From Candidatus Kryptobacter tengchongensis (GTDB taxonomy: Bacteria; Bacteroidota; Ignavibacteria; Kryptoniales; Kryptoniaceae), in NCBI GenBank assembly GCA_001485605.1, contig FAON01000011.1, forward strand, positions 124,001-188,000: a stretch of 64,000 bases of DNA. Direction: 5' to 3'. Shown one piece after another: positions 26,639-35,434 of the stretch. How positions within the stretch are numbered: the stretch's first letter is position 1; every line of letters starts with the position of its first letter. A model generated the notes under the pieces. The model did no database searches. It was not told the DNA's origin and saw nothing but the letters and a program-made list of their open reading frames with translations. The position numbers and the translations under genes are program-made.

Positions 26639-29104
26639 TTAAATTATTAATCCGTGAGTTATTTTAAGATAAATTCCGCTAATTGCTGGGGTTTTGAATG
26701 TTTGAATGATATCATTGCGCAAGCTTCTAAAATAATTATCATCTTTACCATTTCTTGACTGAGTGATGACGAAATATAAAGCGCTCCCGGGTTTATACTC
26801 CCAGCGAACTATAAAATTTAAATTAAACGATTGCGAATTAAAATCGGGATTTCCTGTATAATTATATGGCACAAGGCTCTCGGGAGTTTTTAAAACTTTG
26901 AAGTTTTCATAATGTCCTTTCGCAACAAAGGTTTGAGCATAAACTTGAAATGTTAAGTCCCGTGTAAATGTCACAGTCCCCCTTAATGTAAGATCAAATT
27001 CATCTGTTGATCTATCCCCAAAAATGCTTATTGTTCCTTCGTCATTTGCTATATTTTCAACCCATGCTTCCTCATTTCTAACAAATCTAAATTGGCTTCC
27101 TATTTCAAAATCTATCCAATCAACTGGTCTGAATATTATGCTTATCTCATATCGGTTTTGCCATCTTTTAATATCTTCTTTTTCTTTAAGACCCCATTTC
27201 CCAAATCCATATTCAAAATCAAATATCACGCTTTTTCTTGAATCAGTTCGCAATGAAAAATTAACATTATATCTGTCCTTTCCAAGATAAAGTCCGTTTC
27301 CTCTTGTTTCCCTATCATCATAAACTTTCCACGGACTATAAAAACCAAAAGTTGAAAAAGTCCAATAATTTAAAAACTCAATCATTTGATCAAAGCCGAT
27401 CCCACGCATAATCATAGCACCATCAAAATTCCATCTGTAATTATACCTAACGCCAGCGTAATAGCGTCTTATTATCCAAAATGGTTGAATGTCCTGCTTA
27501 AATCTCAACTCCGTTGATCCCCCATGATCATTATCTCGTGAAAAAAATCCGACATCGTTTATATAGAATCCCTTTGCTGTATAGTCATAACTTGTTGAAT
27601 AAAGGAAACTTTCACCTGCTATTTTTGCAATTGAAAATCTGCCTGCGGTTGCTGGTTTCCCATTATTTCTTGATGTTTTTGAAAAAGCAAGGAATCCATC
27701 AAAGGCATATGTATTATTTACAAACCTCAAACCCCAATCAAATCCACCAGTTACACTTGGGGTTGCCCCATCCCTTGATACATTTGTTAATATCATTCCA
27801 AACGCAGAATTATTCATTATATCCTTTTGAAAACGAAGAACAGAGTAATTTGCAAACGGCTCAACCGTAACTTTAAACTCACGCCCAAGCGAATCACTTA
27901 CTACAGCTTTTTCAGCACTTGTTAGAGCATTTATAAAACCAATTGAAATTCCATCTTGAGTTTTCCCTGTTAACTTAACCGCACCTATAATTTTTGTTTT
28001 TTCAGGATAATAAACAATTCTCCCGCCATCTGGAACATTTGGAAATCCAGATGGTCTTTTCCCTATCCTTCGTGAATAGAATATTTGCATACCTCCAAAC
28101 CTTCTTCCACCACCCCTACCTCCCGGCGCACCAAAGCTAAAAAATTGAGAACCATCTGTGAAAAATTGTCTTTTCTCGGGATAAAATGTTTCATAAGTTG
28201 TCAAGTTTAAAACAACCTGATCCGCCTCAACTTGACTGAAATCAGGGTTAAATGTTGCATTCAAAACAAAATCATTTGTTATCTTATATCTTAAATCAAC
28301 ACCAAAATCAAACTTGAAATCCTTTGTTTTAGCATTAAACTCCGCTTCAGGTGAAAATATAAGTTTTGGAGCAGCGTAAGGATAAATTTCAATGCCTTTC
28401 GGCGAGCTAATTTCATTTAATCCCACAAGATGTCCAATTTTTGATACCCTTCCAGTTTCTCTTTTTGAGATCAAAGCCCATTGGATTAGTTCCTTTTTTC
28501 TGCTTATGTATCTTTCAAAGTTAACACCCCACTCTTTACCATCAGCAAATCTCAAGGTTGCAAATGGAATTTTAACCTCACACACCCACCCAACTTCACT
28601 TATCATAACATCAGCTTCCCATATTCCATCCCATTCAGTATCAAATCTTGAACCATCGCCTGTAATTATACCGTCAACCCTGACACCTGCGGAATTTACA
28701 GAAAAGAAATAAGCAGTTTTATGATCGTGAAATGTGTCAAGTATTATATTGATTTTATCTGATTCAATATCCCTATCTCTTCTTGTCAGTCGTGCGGTTA
28801 TTTTTGAGGGTTCCGAATCATAAAGCATAAATCCAAAATAAATAGCCTTATCATCATATAAAATTTTAACTTCGGTCTTCTCGGTTGGATTTTCGCCTTC
28901 ATACGGGTCAAGTTGAACGAAATCCGAAATAGACACTGCCTTCTCCCATGCCGATTCGGAAAGGACACCGTCAACCTTAATTTCTTCATTGACTTTTATT
29001 GCTACAGCAGTTTTGTTCTGAGAATTATGCCCAGCTGAAAAATTATTAAATATCAAGGTTAAGAAAAGTAATTTAATCAGAATGTGCTCTTTTTTCAGAT
29101 TCAT
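26639..29104 (-). CDS. DUF5916 outer-membrane protein with N-terminal CBM9-like domain
   Basis: 821 aa. Signal peptide (about 1-25), then a carbohydrate-binding family 9-like domain (about 30-220; VDGVLSESAWEKA is its hallmark opening), then a DUF5916 beta-barrel of about 600 residues with FYPEKRQFFTDGSQFFSFGAPGGRGGGR at its start. Members are outer-membrane barrels found widely in Bacteroidota and Ignavibacteria, often near peptidases; the cargo or ligand is unknown. The gene overlaps the end of the tRNA nucleotidyltransferase gene by 32 bases. Confidence 0.85.
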   Translation of the reverse strand: MNLKKEHILIKLLFLTLIFNNFSAGHNSQNKTAVAIKVNEEIKVDGVLSESAWEKAVSISDFVQLDPYEGENPTEKTEVKILYDDKAIYFGFMLYDSEPSKITARLTRRDRDIESDKINIILDTFHDHKTAYFFSVNSAGVRVDGIITGDGSRFDTEWDGIWEADVMISEVGWVCEVKIPFATLRFADGKEWGVNFERYISRKKELIQWALISKRETGRVSKIGHLVGLNEISSPKGIEIYPYAAPKLIFSPEAEFNAKTKDFKFDFGVDLRYKITNDFVLNATFNPDFSQVEADQVVLNLTTYETFYPEKRQFFTDGSQFFSFGAPGGRGGGRRFGGMQIFYSRRIGKRPSGFPNVPDGGRIVYYPEKTKIIGAVKLTGKTQDGISIGFINALTSAEKAVVSDSLGREFKVTVEPFANYSVLRFQKDIMNNSAFGMILTNVSRDGATPSVTGGFDWGLRFVNNTYAFDGFLAFSKTSRNNGKPATAGRFSIAKIAGESFLYSTSYDYTAKGFYINDVGFFSRDNDHGGSTELRFKQDIQPFWIIRRYYAGVRYNYRWNFDGAMIMRGIGFDQMIEFLNYWTFSTFGFYSPWKVYDDRETRGNGLYLGKDRYNVNFSLRTDSRKSVIFDFEYGFGKWGLKEKEDIKRWQNRYEISIIFRPVDWIDFEIGSQFRFVRNEEAWVENIANDEGTISIFGDRSTDEFDLTLRGTVTFTRDLTFQVYAQTFVAKGHYENFKVLKTPESLVPYNYTGNPDFNSQSFNLNFIVRWEYKPGSALYFVITQSRNGKDDNYFRSLRNDIIQTFKTPAISGIYLKITHGLII

Positions 29105-30509
29105 ATTCAGCGATTATTTGATCTTTTATTTTCATTAAATAATCAAAGGCAGCATCATGTTCATTTGGAATTACTCCTTCAAGTATAGCTTCTTCTATCG
29201 CTTTTTTTAGACGACCAACAAGGGGTCCAGGATTCAAACCGAGCGCTTGCATTATCTCGTTCCCATCCACGGGTGATTTAAATGCCCTCAATCTGTCTTT
29301 TTCTTCAACTTCTTTAATTTTCTGAACAACTATATCATAATTGCGTGAATATTCTTCCACAAGTTTTGGATTTCGGGTTGTAATGTCAGCTCTGCAAAGT
29401 TTTATAAGGTCATCAAGGTCTTCACCTGCTTGAACGATCAATCTTCTAATTGCGGAATCCGTCACATTTTCATCCACAAGCGCCATTGGGCGAAGATGAA
29501 GACGAACAAGTTTTTCAACATATTTTGATTTATCTATTGGAAGTTTCATTCTTCTAAAAATTGAGCGAACCATTTTCGCACCGAGAACATCGTGCCCATA
29601 AAAAGTCCATCCAACACCCTCTTTAAATGCCTTTGTTTTTGGTTTTGCTATATCATGAAACAAACCAGCAAGCCGAAGCCAGACATTATCTGTTACCCCA
29701 GCAAGATTATCAACAACCTGACAGGTATGTTGAAAAACATCCTTATGATGATAAGGCGTCCTTTGTTCAGTTCCTTCAAGTTCCGCAACCTCGGGTAAAA
29801 CGACGCTCATGAGGCTGGTTTCCTGCATTAATCTCAACCCAATTGATGGCTTCGGCGATTGCATTATCTTCAAAAACTCATCCGTGATCCTCTCCTGTGA
29901 AACAATGATTAAACGATCCTTCATCTTCTTTATCGCCGAAAGCGTCCCTTCCTCTATTGTGAAGTTAAGTTGACACGCAAATCTTACCGCCCTCATCATT
30001 CGTAAAGGGTCATCATCAAATGTCTTCTCGGGATCAAGCGGAGTTCTTATTATCTTGTCAATCAGATCCTTCCTTCCGTTATACGGGTCTATAACTTTGC
30101 CAAATGTTTTCTCATTTATTGAAACTGCGATCGCATTTATTGTGAAATCCCTTCTTGCAAGGTCATCTTCAAGACTTCCACTTTCAACGATTGGTTTTCT
30201 TGAATCCCTGCGGTAACTTTCTTTCCTTGCCCCAACAAATTCAATTTTCCTATCCTCAAGCGCTATCATTGCTGTTCTGAATTGCTCGTAGATTGTAACT
30301 TTTTTTCTAAAATGCTTTGCGACAATCCTTGCAAATTTTATCCCCTCCCCTATCACAAGAAAATCAACATCTTTGACTTCTTTGCCAAGAAAAAGATCAC
30401 GCACATATCCACCAACGACATATGCTTCAAAGTTATTTTCATCCGCAATTTTTCCAACTAACTTAACAACCTCATCTTCTATTTCAATTACATCACGAAA
30501 TATATCCAT
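29073..30509 (-). CDS. cca: CCA-adding tRNA nucleotidyltransferase with HD domain
   Basis: 478 aa. The nucleotidyltransferase head has YVVGGYVRDLFL, the metal-binding DVD pair and RRDFTINAIA; the neck has the DPLRMMRAVRFA motif; an HD phosphohydrolase domain follows with HKDVFQHTCQVV and LFHDIAKPK. It adds or repairs the 3' CCA end of tRNA; the HD domain may remove 2',3'-cyclic phosphates. Only one such gene is seen here, and a split A-adding/CC-adding system cannot be excluded. Confidence 0.93.
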   Translation of the reverse strand: MDIFRDVIEIEDEVVKLVGKIADENNFEAYVVGGYVRDLFLGKEVKDVDFLVIGEGIKFARIVAKHFRKKVTIYEQFRTAMIALEDRKIEFVGARKESYRRDSRKPIVESGSLEDDLARRDFTINAIAVSINEKTFGKVIDPYNGRKDLIDKIIRTPLDPEKTFDDDPLRMMRAVRFACQLNFTIEEGTLSAIKKMKDRLIIVSQERITDEFLKIMQSPKPSIGLRLMQETSLMSVVLPEVAELEGTEQRTPYHHKDVFQHTCQVVDNLAGVTDNVWLRLAGLFHDIAKPKTKAFKEGVGWTFYGHDVLGAKMVRSIFRRMKLPIDKSKYVEKLVRLHLRPMALVDENVTDSAIRRLIVQAGEDLDDLIKLCRADITTRNPKLVEEYSRNYDIVVQKIKEVEEKDRLRAFKSPVDGNEIMQALGLNPGPLVGRLKKAIEEAILEGVIPNEHDAAFDYLMKIKDQIIAEYESEKRAHSD

Positions 30510-30547
30510 AGAAGTAAGCAGTTTAAACTTTGTTTTAAATTTAGTTT

Positions 30548-31570
30548 TTAAATATCAAGCGACATTTTTTCTTTTACAATTTTTTGTTGTTTCTCAACTT
30601 CTTCAATAATTTTAAACGCAACTTCAAGTGAAAGTTTTCCATCTTCCGCACTTACTGGCGTTGGCTTATCATGAACTATCGCATCAATAAACGCAACAAG
30701 TTCCATCTCAATTGGATTAACATCTTTTATCTCTAACTGTTCATAAACAATTTTTCTTTTTTTCGCACCCTCTTCAATTTTACCAAGCAGAATAGTTGGT
30801 TTAAGATTTTCATCGCTGTTTTCCTCATCAATAAGACGAAATATCTCAGCCACACCTTGAAGAAAATCAATTGAAATGTAAGCGTCTCTTTGAAAAATCC
30901 TCATCTTTCTTTCATTTTTTCTTGAAATCCTGCTCGCTGTGACATTTGCAACACATCCATTTTTAAACTGTATTCTCGCATTTGCTATATCAATTGAATC
31001 AGAAATCACAGCAACACCACTTGCTTTTATTTCTTCAATTTCGCTTTTAACAAGATTTAAAATTATATCAATATCATGAATCATCAAATCAAGTATCACA
31101 GCTACATCTGTTCCCCTTGGCTTAAACTGCGCAAGGCGATGCGTTTCAATGAAAACAGGGCTAATTTTATAGTCCGCAAGCGAAAGCAAAGCAGGGTTGA
31201 ATCTTTCAACATGCCCAACTTGGACTTTAAGATTTTTTTCTCGGGCAACTTTTATTATTTCATCTGCTCCAGCCACATCATCCGTTATGGGTTTCTCAAT
31301 AAAAGTGTGAATTCCACGCATCAAACAATAAAGCGCTATCTCCCGATGCGTTGTCGTCGGGGTTGCTATCACAACTGCTTTTACATTGTCAAGCAGTTCA
31401 TCAAGCGTTGCAAAACTTTTAACGCCAGTTTCGTTTGCAACTTGCTTCGCCCTTTGCTCATTTATGTCATATACACCCACAAAATTTGCAGACGAAATTT
31501 TTGAAAGAATTCTTGCGTGAATGCTACCAAGATAACCAACGCCTATAACCCCAATATCAACCTTTCCCAT
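30548..31570 (-). CDS. Gfo/Idh/MocA family NAD(P)-dependent oxidoreductase
   Basis: 340 aa. The Rossmann fold begins GVIGVGYLGSIHARIL, followed by the family motif EKPITDD and a C-terminal beta-sheet substrate domain with HDIDIILNLV. Members oxidise or epimerise sugars, inositols or UDP-sugars. In related phyla, similar enzymes sit near lipid A genes and act on UDP-GlcNAc, but no such neighbours are present. The C-terminus overlaps no other gene; spacing to the HAD/Plug gene is six bases, suggesting a shared transcript. Confidence 0.87.
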   Translation of the reverse strand: MGKVDIGVIGVGYLGSIHARILSKISSANFVGVYDINEQRAKQVANETGVKSFATLDELLDNVKAVVIATPTTTHREIALYCLMRGIHTFIEKPITDDVAGADEIIKVAREKNLKVQVGHVERFNPALLSLADYKISPVFIETHRLAQFKPRGTDVAVILDLMIHDIDIILNLVKSEIEEIKASGVAVISDSIDIANARIQFKNGCVANVTASRISRKNERKMRIFQRDAYISIDFLQGVAEIFRLIDEENSDENLKPTILLGKIEEGAKKRKIVYEQLEIKDVNPIEMELVAFIDAIVHDKPTPVSAEDGKLSLEVAFKIIEEVEKQQKIVKEKMSLDI

Positions 31571-31576
31571 AATCTC

Positions 31577-33550
31577 TTAACCCTTAATTTTTGTAAAACC
31601 AATTATTCTATCAAATCCACCAAATTGCGGATCTTTGTAATAAACAACAATATAGTAAGAATTGCTCGTCTGCCAATCATTTCCTTCAAGTCCAAGCCAA
31701 TCAACCACAACGACCTCATCTTTGGTATAATCGTAATAACCAATGACATATTGATAATCATAAATTCCACGCTTAAGCCATTTCTTGACAAAGTAATAAT
31801 TTCCAGCTGGATCATATTTTAAAACATCTTCCTTTTCTGGTTTCCAATTATTGAAAGCGCCGACGATATAAATATCACCCTTTATCTTCTGTTCAGTTTC
31901 CCTGTCAATCTCAAGCCGAAAGATGACCTCAAGATATTCCGAATACATCCCTTCCTCAACCACTTTACAACCTCCATCCATATCCCTTTCACCTTGCCAG
32001 AACTTTCTCACCTTATCAATTCCTCCAATCGGTATCACAGGCTGACCATTAGGATAGATTTTCTCATTTCTCAAATCAATCTGTCTGTATTCATTCAAGG
32101 GAAAAATCTTCCAAATTTTAAAAATTCTTGTCTTTGACGGAAAACCACTCACATAGGTATATTTTTTTCTCTCACCGAAATCAATCGCATAAGGATAAAA
32201 AATTTTCCAATTTTCATAAACATCCACTGTTGTGATATAATACCAGTTCAACGAGTCAGGGACATCAACCTCAATGTCAATTTGATTGACATAATTTTTA
32301 AAATCTGCCATCTCACCAAGTAAAACTTTACTTAACCTCGCTCTCACCTCCGTTAACTTATCAACCACTATAAATCTCCCACTTGCATAGATGACCGTAT
32401 CTGCTTTCGTGTTGTAAATCTCAAAAATATAATTTCCAGAATATGGAAATTGAACGATCCCATCGGGATCCGGGAAAACATTTTTGAAGTGATAATTATA
32501 ACCTTTTATTCCTTTTTCAGCAGTTGCGTAATTTAGATAAAGAGTTTTGCTGTGGAAAAAACTCTGAACGAATATATTTTCTGTCTTTCTCCAGTTCCTA
32601 TCACAGTGATAAAAGCGAATGCCAATATCAGGCAAAGATGCACATTTAACATCAAACTCAATGACAATATAGTCATTCATTGTATTAGGCTCTCCATTCC
32701 ATAGCGTATCATATCTGACTATAATTGGGGGATAAATTTCATCTTCATAACTATAAACTCTTAAACCCTTAATTTCAAAATCATCCTGAGTAAATAAAAA
32801 ATTCGTAAGGAGTAAAAAGGAAAGCAAAAAACACCATAAGATATTTTTGTTTTTCTCTTCGGGTGCAGAGATCAATTCGTCAAGTAATTTCTTAAGTTCA
32901 TCAACAGAGTAAACCACAAAATCGGGCTTTAACTCTATAACCTTTTCCTTTCCGTAAGAATCCCAAAGAGCCGATATAATTTTAACGCCTGCTTCCTTTC
33001 CTGCCTTAACATCGCTTACGGCATCCCCGACAAGTATAACTTCATCAGGTTTTAACCCGAGAATGTCAATAATTTTTCTAATTCCCTCGCCAGATGGTTT
33101 ATGTTGTTTTACATCATCCCCTGTTATCACAACATCAAAAAACTTTTCAATTCCAAGTTTTCTCAAAGTGATAGAAGTTGTAACCTTGCCTTTTCCCGTG
33201 AAGATGGCAAGTTTTATCCCCTTCTCTTTCAAAAACGAAAGTAAATCCTTTATCCCAGCATAAACCTTTGCCTTATCATGATTTCGCTCATAATATGAGT
33301 AGAACTCTCTTACAGCAGATTCTGTAAAAGAGTCAAGATTTTTGAGGACTTCCTCGTTGCTTGAAAAAAACTGTAATAATTTCCTTATCCCACCCTCTTC
33401 AGGTGGACCGAAAAAAAGAATGGGTATTTCTTCGTTTGAAAATTTTCTTCCCGTATACTTTTGAGATATGTAATTGAAGGTTTCAAAAATTAATTCATTC
33501 GTTTGTGCAATTGTCCCATCAAGGTCAAAAATTACACACTTTATCTTCAA
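31577..33550 (-). CDS. HAD phosphatase fused in frame to T9SS Plug (DUF5103) protein; possible frameshift artefact
   Basis: 657 aa from a TTG start. Residues 1-230 are a phosphoglycolate-phosphatase-type HAD domain (nucleophile FDLDGT, then TGKGK and VGDAVSD). Residues 240-256 (CFLLSFLLLTNFLFTQ) are a signal-peptide core and the rest is the DUF5103 domain, known as the Plug subunit of the SprA T9SS translocon. A cytoplasmic enzyme joined to a periplasmic protein with the signal buried is biologically odd. An ATG at 32837 lies one frame off; shortening the six-T run at 32831-32826 by one base would place that ATG in frame with a 419-aa Plug bearing a normal signal peptide, and would end the HAD frame at about 262 aa. 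True fusion, sequencing slip, or programmed slippage all fit. Confidence 0.8.
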   Translation of the reverse strand: MKIKCVIFDLDGTIAQTNELIFETFNYISQKYTGRKFSNEEIPILFFGPPEEGGIRKLLQFFSSNEEVLKNLDSFTESAVREFYSYYERNHDKAKVYAGIKDLLSFLKEKGIKLAIFTGKGKVTTSITLRKLGIEKFFDVVITGDDVKQHKPSGEGIRKIIDILGLKPDEVILVGDAVSDVKAGKEAGVKIISALWDSYGKEKVIELKPDFVVYSVDELKKLLDELISAPEEKNKNILWCFLLSFLLLTNFLFTQDDFEIKGLRVYSYEDEIYPPIIVRYDTLWNGEPNTMNDYIVIEFDVKCASLPDIGIRFYHCDRNWRKTENIFVQSFFHSKTLYLNYATAEKGIKGYNYHFKNVFPDPDGIVQFPYSGNYIFEIYNTKADTVIYASGRFIVVDKLTEVRARLSKVLLGEMADFKNYVNQIDIEVDVPDSLNWYYITTVDVYENWKIFYPYAIDFGERKKYTYVSGFPSKTRIFKIWKIFPLNEYRQIDLRNEKIYPNGQPVIPIGGIDKVRKFWQGERDMDGGCKVVEEGMYSEYLEVIFRLEIDRETEQKIKGDIYIVGAFNNWKPEKEDVLKYDPAGNYYFVKKWLKRGIYDYQYVIGYYDYTKDEVVVVDWLGLEGNDWQTSNSYYIVVYYKDPQFGGFDRIIGFTKIKG

Positions 33551-33571
33551 AACATTGTTTTGCTTTATTTT

Positions 33572-34711
33572 TTAAATTGTTGTTTTTGTAATCCCTTTAT
33601 GTCTCAACACAGCGCCAATCCCTTCCTGATTTAATGCGTCCGAGTAAAAAATCGGATAAATTTCAGAATTCTTTTCAACCGCTACATCAATTACTTTAAA
33701 AATTATATTCGGCACACGGATAAGATTTGTTCCACAATTTGGACATTTGTCTTCTTTCAAGGCGAGATAGTTGCAGGAGTTACAATATTTTCCCGAATAA
33801 GAAAAATTAAGATTAAAGACAAGTTTGCTCACATTTGACTCGTTCAATGCCCTTATCGTATCCTTAATCCCAATCACTGCCATCTCCGATGTCCTTGAAT
33901 GTGCATGTGTTTTGATTTGCTCAATTATCTTTTTCTCTTTTTCAACTTCAAGTTTCATTTCAAGTTCAAGCGTTTTTTTCAAGATATCGCTTTCCTTTGC
34001 GTCTATTGGAAGATTAAATGAGCCGCTATAAACTTTTTCCAAATAAGGATGAAGTTGCTCAACAAATAAATTAACATCTTGTTGCTTTGCACCGATGAAG
34101 AGAACATCAAATTTCTCACTTTGGTAAAACTCAAGCAATCTATTCGCAATTTTTTTGTAATGTTCAACAATTTTGTTTTCTTGATATTCCGTCACCCTTG
34201 ATTCATCAAACCCGTGATAGCCAGCAATTTTAACCCTTTTAGGTGTTTCATCGTAAATCTCTTCTTTTAAAATTATCTCGTTCCCGAAAATTTCAAAAAT
34301 TTTAGCCTTGCGATGGTCAAATATGACCGTATAAATTTTATGAAGTTTTGAAGTTATTATCAAAAGAGGGCGAATGTATGGATTTTTATCAATGACAAAC
34401 AAATTCGGCGGGGAAACATTTAATTCATAAACTTGCCAGAAATTTTCCTTACTGCACGAAAATATCACTATCCCTTTCGTTCTCACTATGTCAAGATTTT
34501 GTGAAATATATTGTTCCATTTTCCTTATATCTTGAAGCACATCTTCAGTTGCCTCAATTCTTTTCTCTTTTACAAGATCCTTGAATATTACCTCAATTTC
34601 CTTTTTTGAAAATTTGCTTCCATCCGTATTGAGGTAAAGTGAGGAAACGAGGCATGATTTAGGCTGGTAATTTTTCAGCTCTTTCAACTGTTTTTCAGAT
34701 TTGATTATCAT
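33572..34711 (-). CDS. Bacterial archaeo-eukaryotic release factor-like (baeRF) protein with zinc ribbon
   Basis: 379 aa. The protein has the Vms1/eRF1-like layout: an N-terminal alpha/beta domain, an eRF1 domain-2-like stretch (AGYHGFDESRVTEYQENK plus long helix, then DVLFIGAKQQ) and a domain-3-like C-terminus containing a Cys4 ribbon (CNSC...CPNC). Members are thought to act on stalled or damaged ribosomes, or as tRNA hydrolases. No GGQ is visible, so hydrolytic activity is doubtful. The ATG at 34711 is fixed by an AAGGAGG site; the frame continues to 34888 only by overlapping the rhomboid gene. Confidence 0.7.
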   Translation of the reverse strand: MIIKSEKQLKELKNYQPKSCLVSSLYLNTDGSKFSKKEIEVIFKDLVKEKRIEATEDVLQDIRKMEQYISQNLDIVRTKGIVIFSCSKENFWQVYELNVSPPNLFVIDKNPYIRPLLIITSKLHKIYTVIFDHRKAKIFEIFGNEIILKEEIYDETPKRVKIAGYHGFDESRVTEYQENKIVEHYKKIANRLLEFYQSEKFDVLFIGAKQQDVNLFVEQLHPYLEKVYSGSFNLPIDAKESDILKKTLELEMKLEVEKEKKIIEQIKTHAHSRTSEMAVIGIKDTIRALNESNVSKLVFNLNFSYSGKYCNSCNYLALKEDKCPNCGTNLIRVPNIIFKVIDVAVEKNSEIYPIFYSDALNQEGIGAVLRHKGITKTTI

Positions 34712-34737
34712 ATCTGCCTCCTTTTGAGTTTTTGATT

Positions 34738-35418
34738 TTAATACCGACCTCTCCTTATGAAAGCAAACGAAAGCAAAAACCCAGCAACAAATCCACCTAT
34801 ATGAGCCCACCAAGCAACCCCACCAGATGTCGCATAAGTTGCAGCACCAAGCGAAGCAACTCCATTGAAAAATTGAATCAAAAACCACAAGCCAAGAAAA
34901 ACAAAAGCTGAAACCTCAATCAAATCAAAGAAGAAAAAAATTGGAATTAAAGTTATAACCCTTGAATGAGGGAAAAGAAGAAAATAAGCCCCAAGAACCC
35001 CAGATATTGCACCACTTGCGCCAACAGCTGGAACTTCAGAGTGAGGATTAGTATAAACATGGGCAAAGGATGCAAAAACTCCACAAAGAATATAAAATAC
35101 AAAAAACCTCAAATGCCCCATCCTATCCTCAACATTATCACCAAAAACCCAAAGATAAATCATATTCCCAATTAAATGCATCCATCCACCGTGCAAGAAC
35201 ATTGATGTTAAAAATGGATAGTAAATTAACCAAAAAGGTGCTCCAGATTCTTTTAACTCAAAATAAGTTGCGGGAACCACACCAAAAAGATCAAAAAAAC
35301 CAGACAAATCTTCCCCGAGCGAAAGCTCAAACAAAAATGCAAAAACATTAAGAATAATTAAAGTTACAGTGACAATTGGATACCTCTGCGATGGTATTGT
35401 ATCTTTAAGCGGTATCAA
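34738..35418 (-). CDS. Rhomboid family intramembrane serine protease
   Basis: 226 aa with six TM helices. The catalytic Ser is in VGASGAISGVLGAYF (GxSG) and the catalytic His in the last helices, AHIGGFVAGF; the HGGWMHLIGNM segment of helix 2 and an early WLIYYPFLTSM loop are typical. It cleaves membrane proteins within the bilayer. The start is TTG, with an AGGAGG site seven bases before it. Spacing to the GlcF gene is 16 bases, so it is probably in the same transcript. Confidence 0.92.
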   Translation of the reverse strand: MIPLKDTIPSQRYPIVTVTLIILNVFAFLFELSLGEDLSGFFDLFGVVPATYFELKESGAPFWLIYYPFLTSMFLHGGWMHLIGNMIYLWVFGDNVEDRMGHLRFFVFYILCGVFASFAHVYTNPHSEVPAVGASGAISGVLGAYFLLFPHSRVITLIPIFFFFDLIEVSAFVFLGLWFLIQFFNGVASLGAATYATSGGVAWWAHIGGFVAGFLLSFAFIRRGRY

Positions 35419-35434
35419 CTTCTATCCTCCTTTT

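Noticed and set aside
34712-34888. 59-codon N-terminal extension of the baeRF-like gene
   Set aside because: It overlaps the rhomboid gene in another frame, is Cys/Trp-rich, and the ATG at 34711 has a strong AAGGAGG site.
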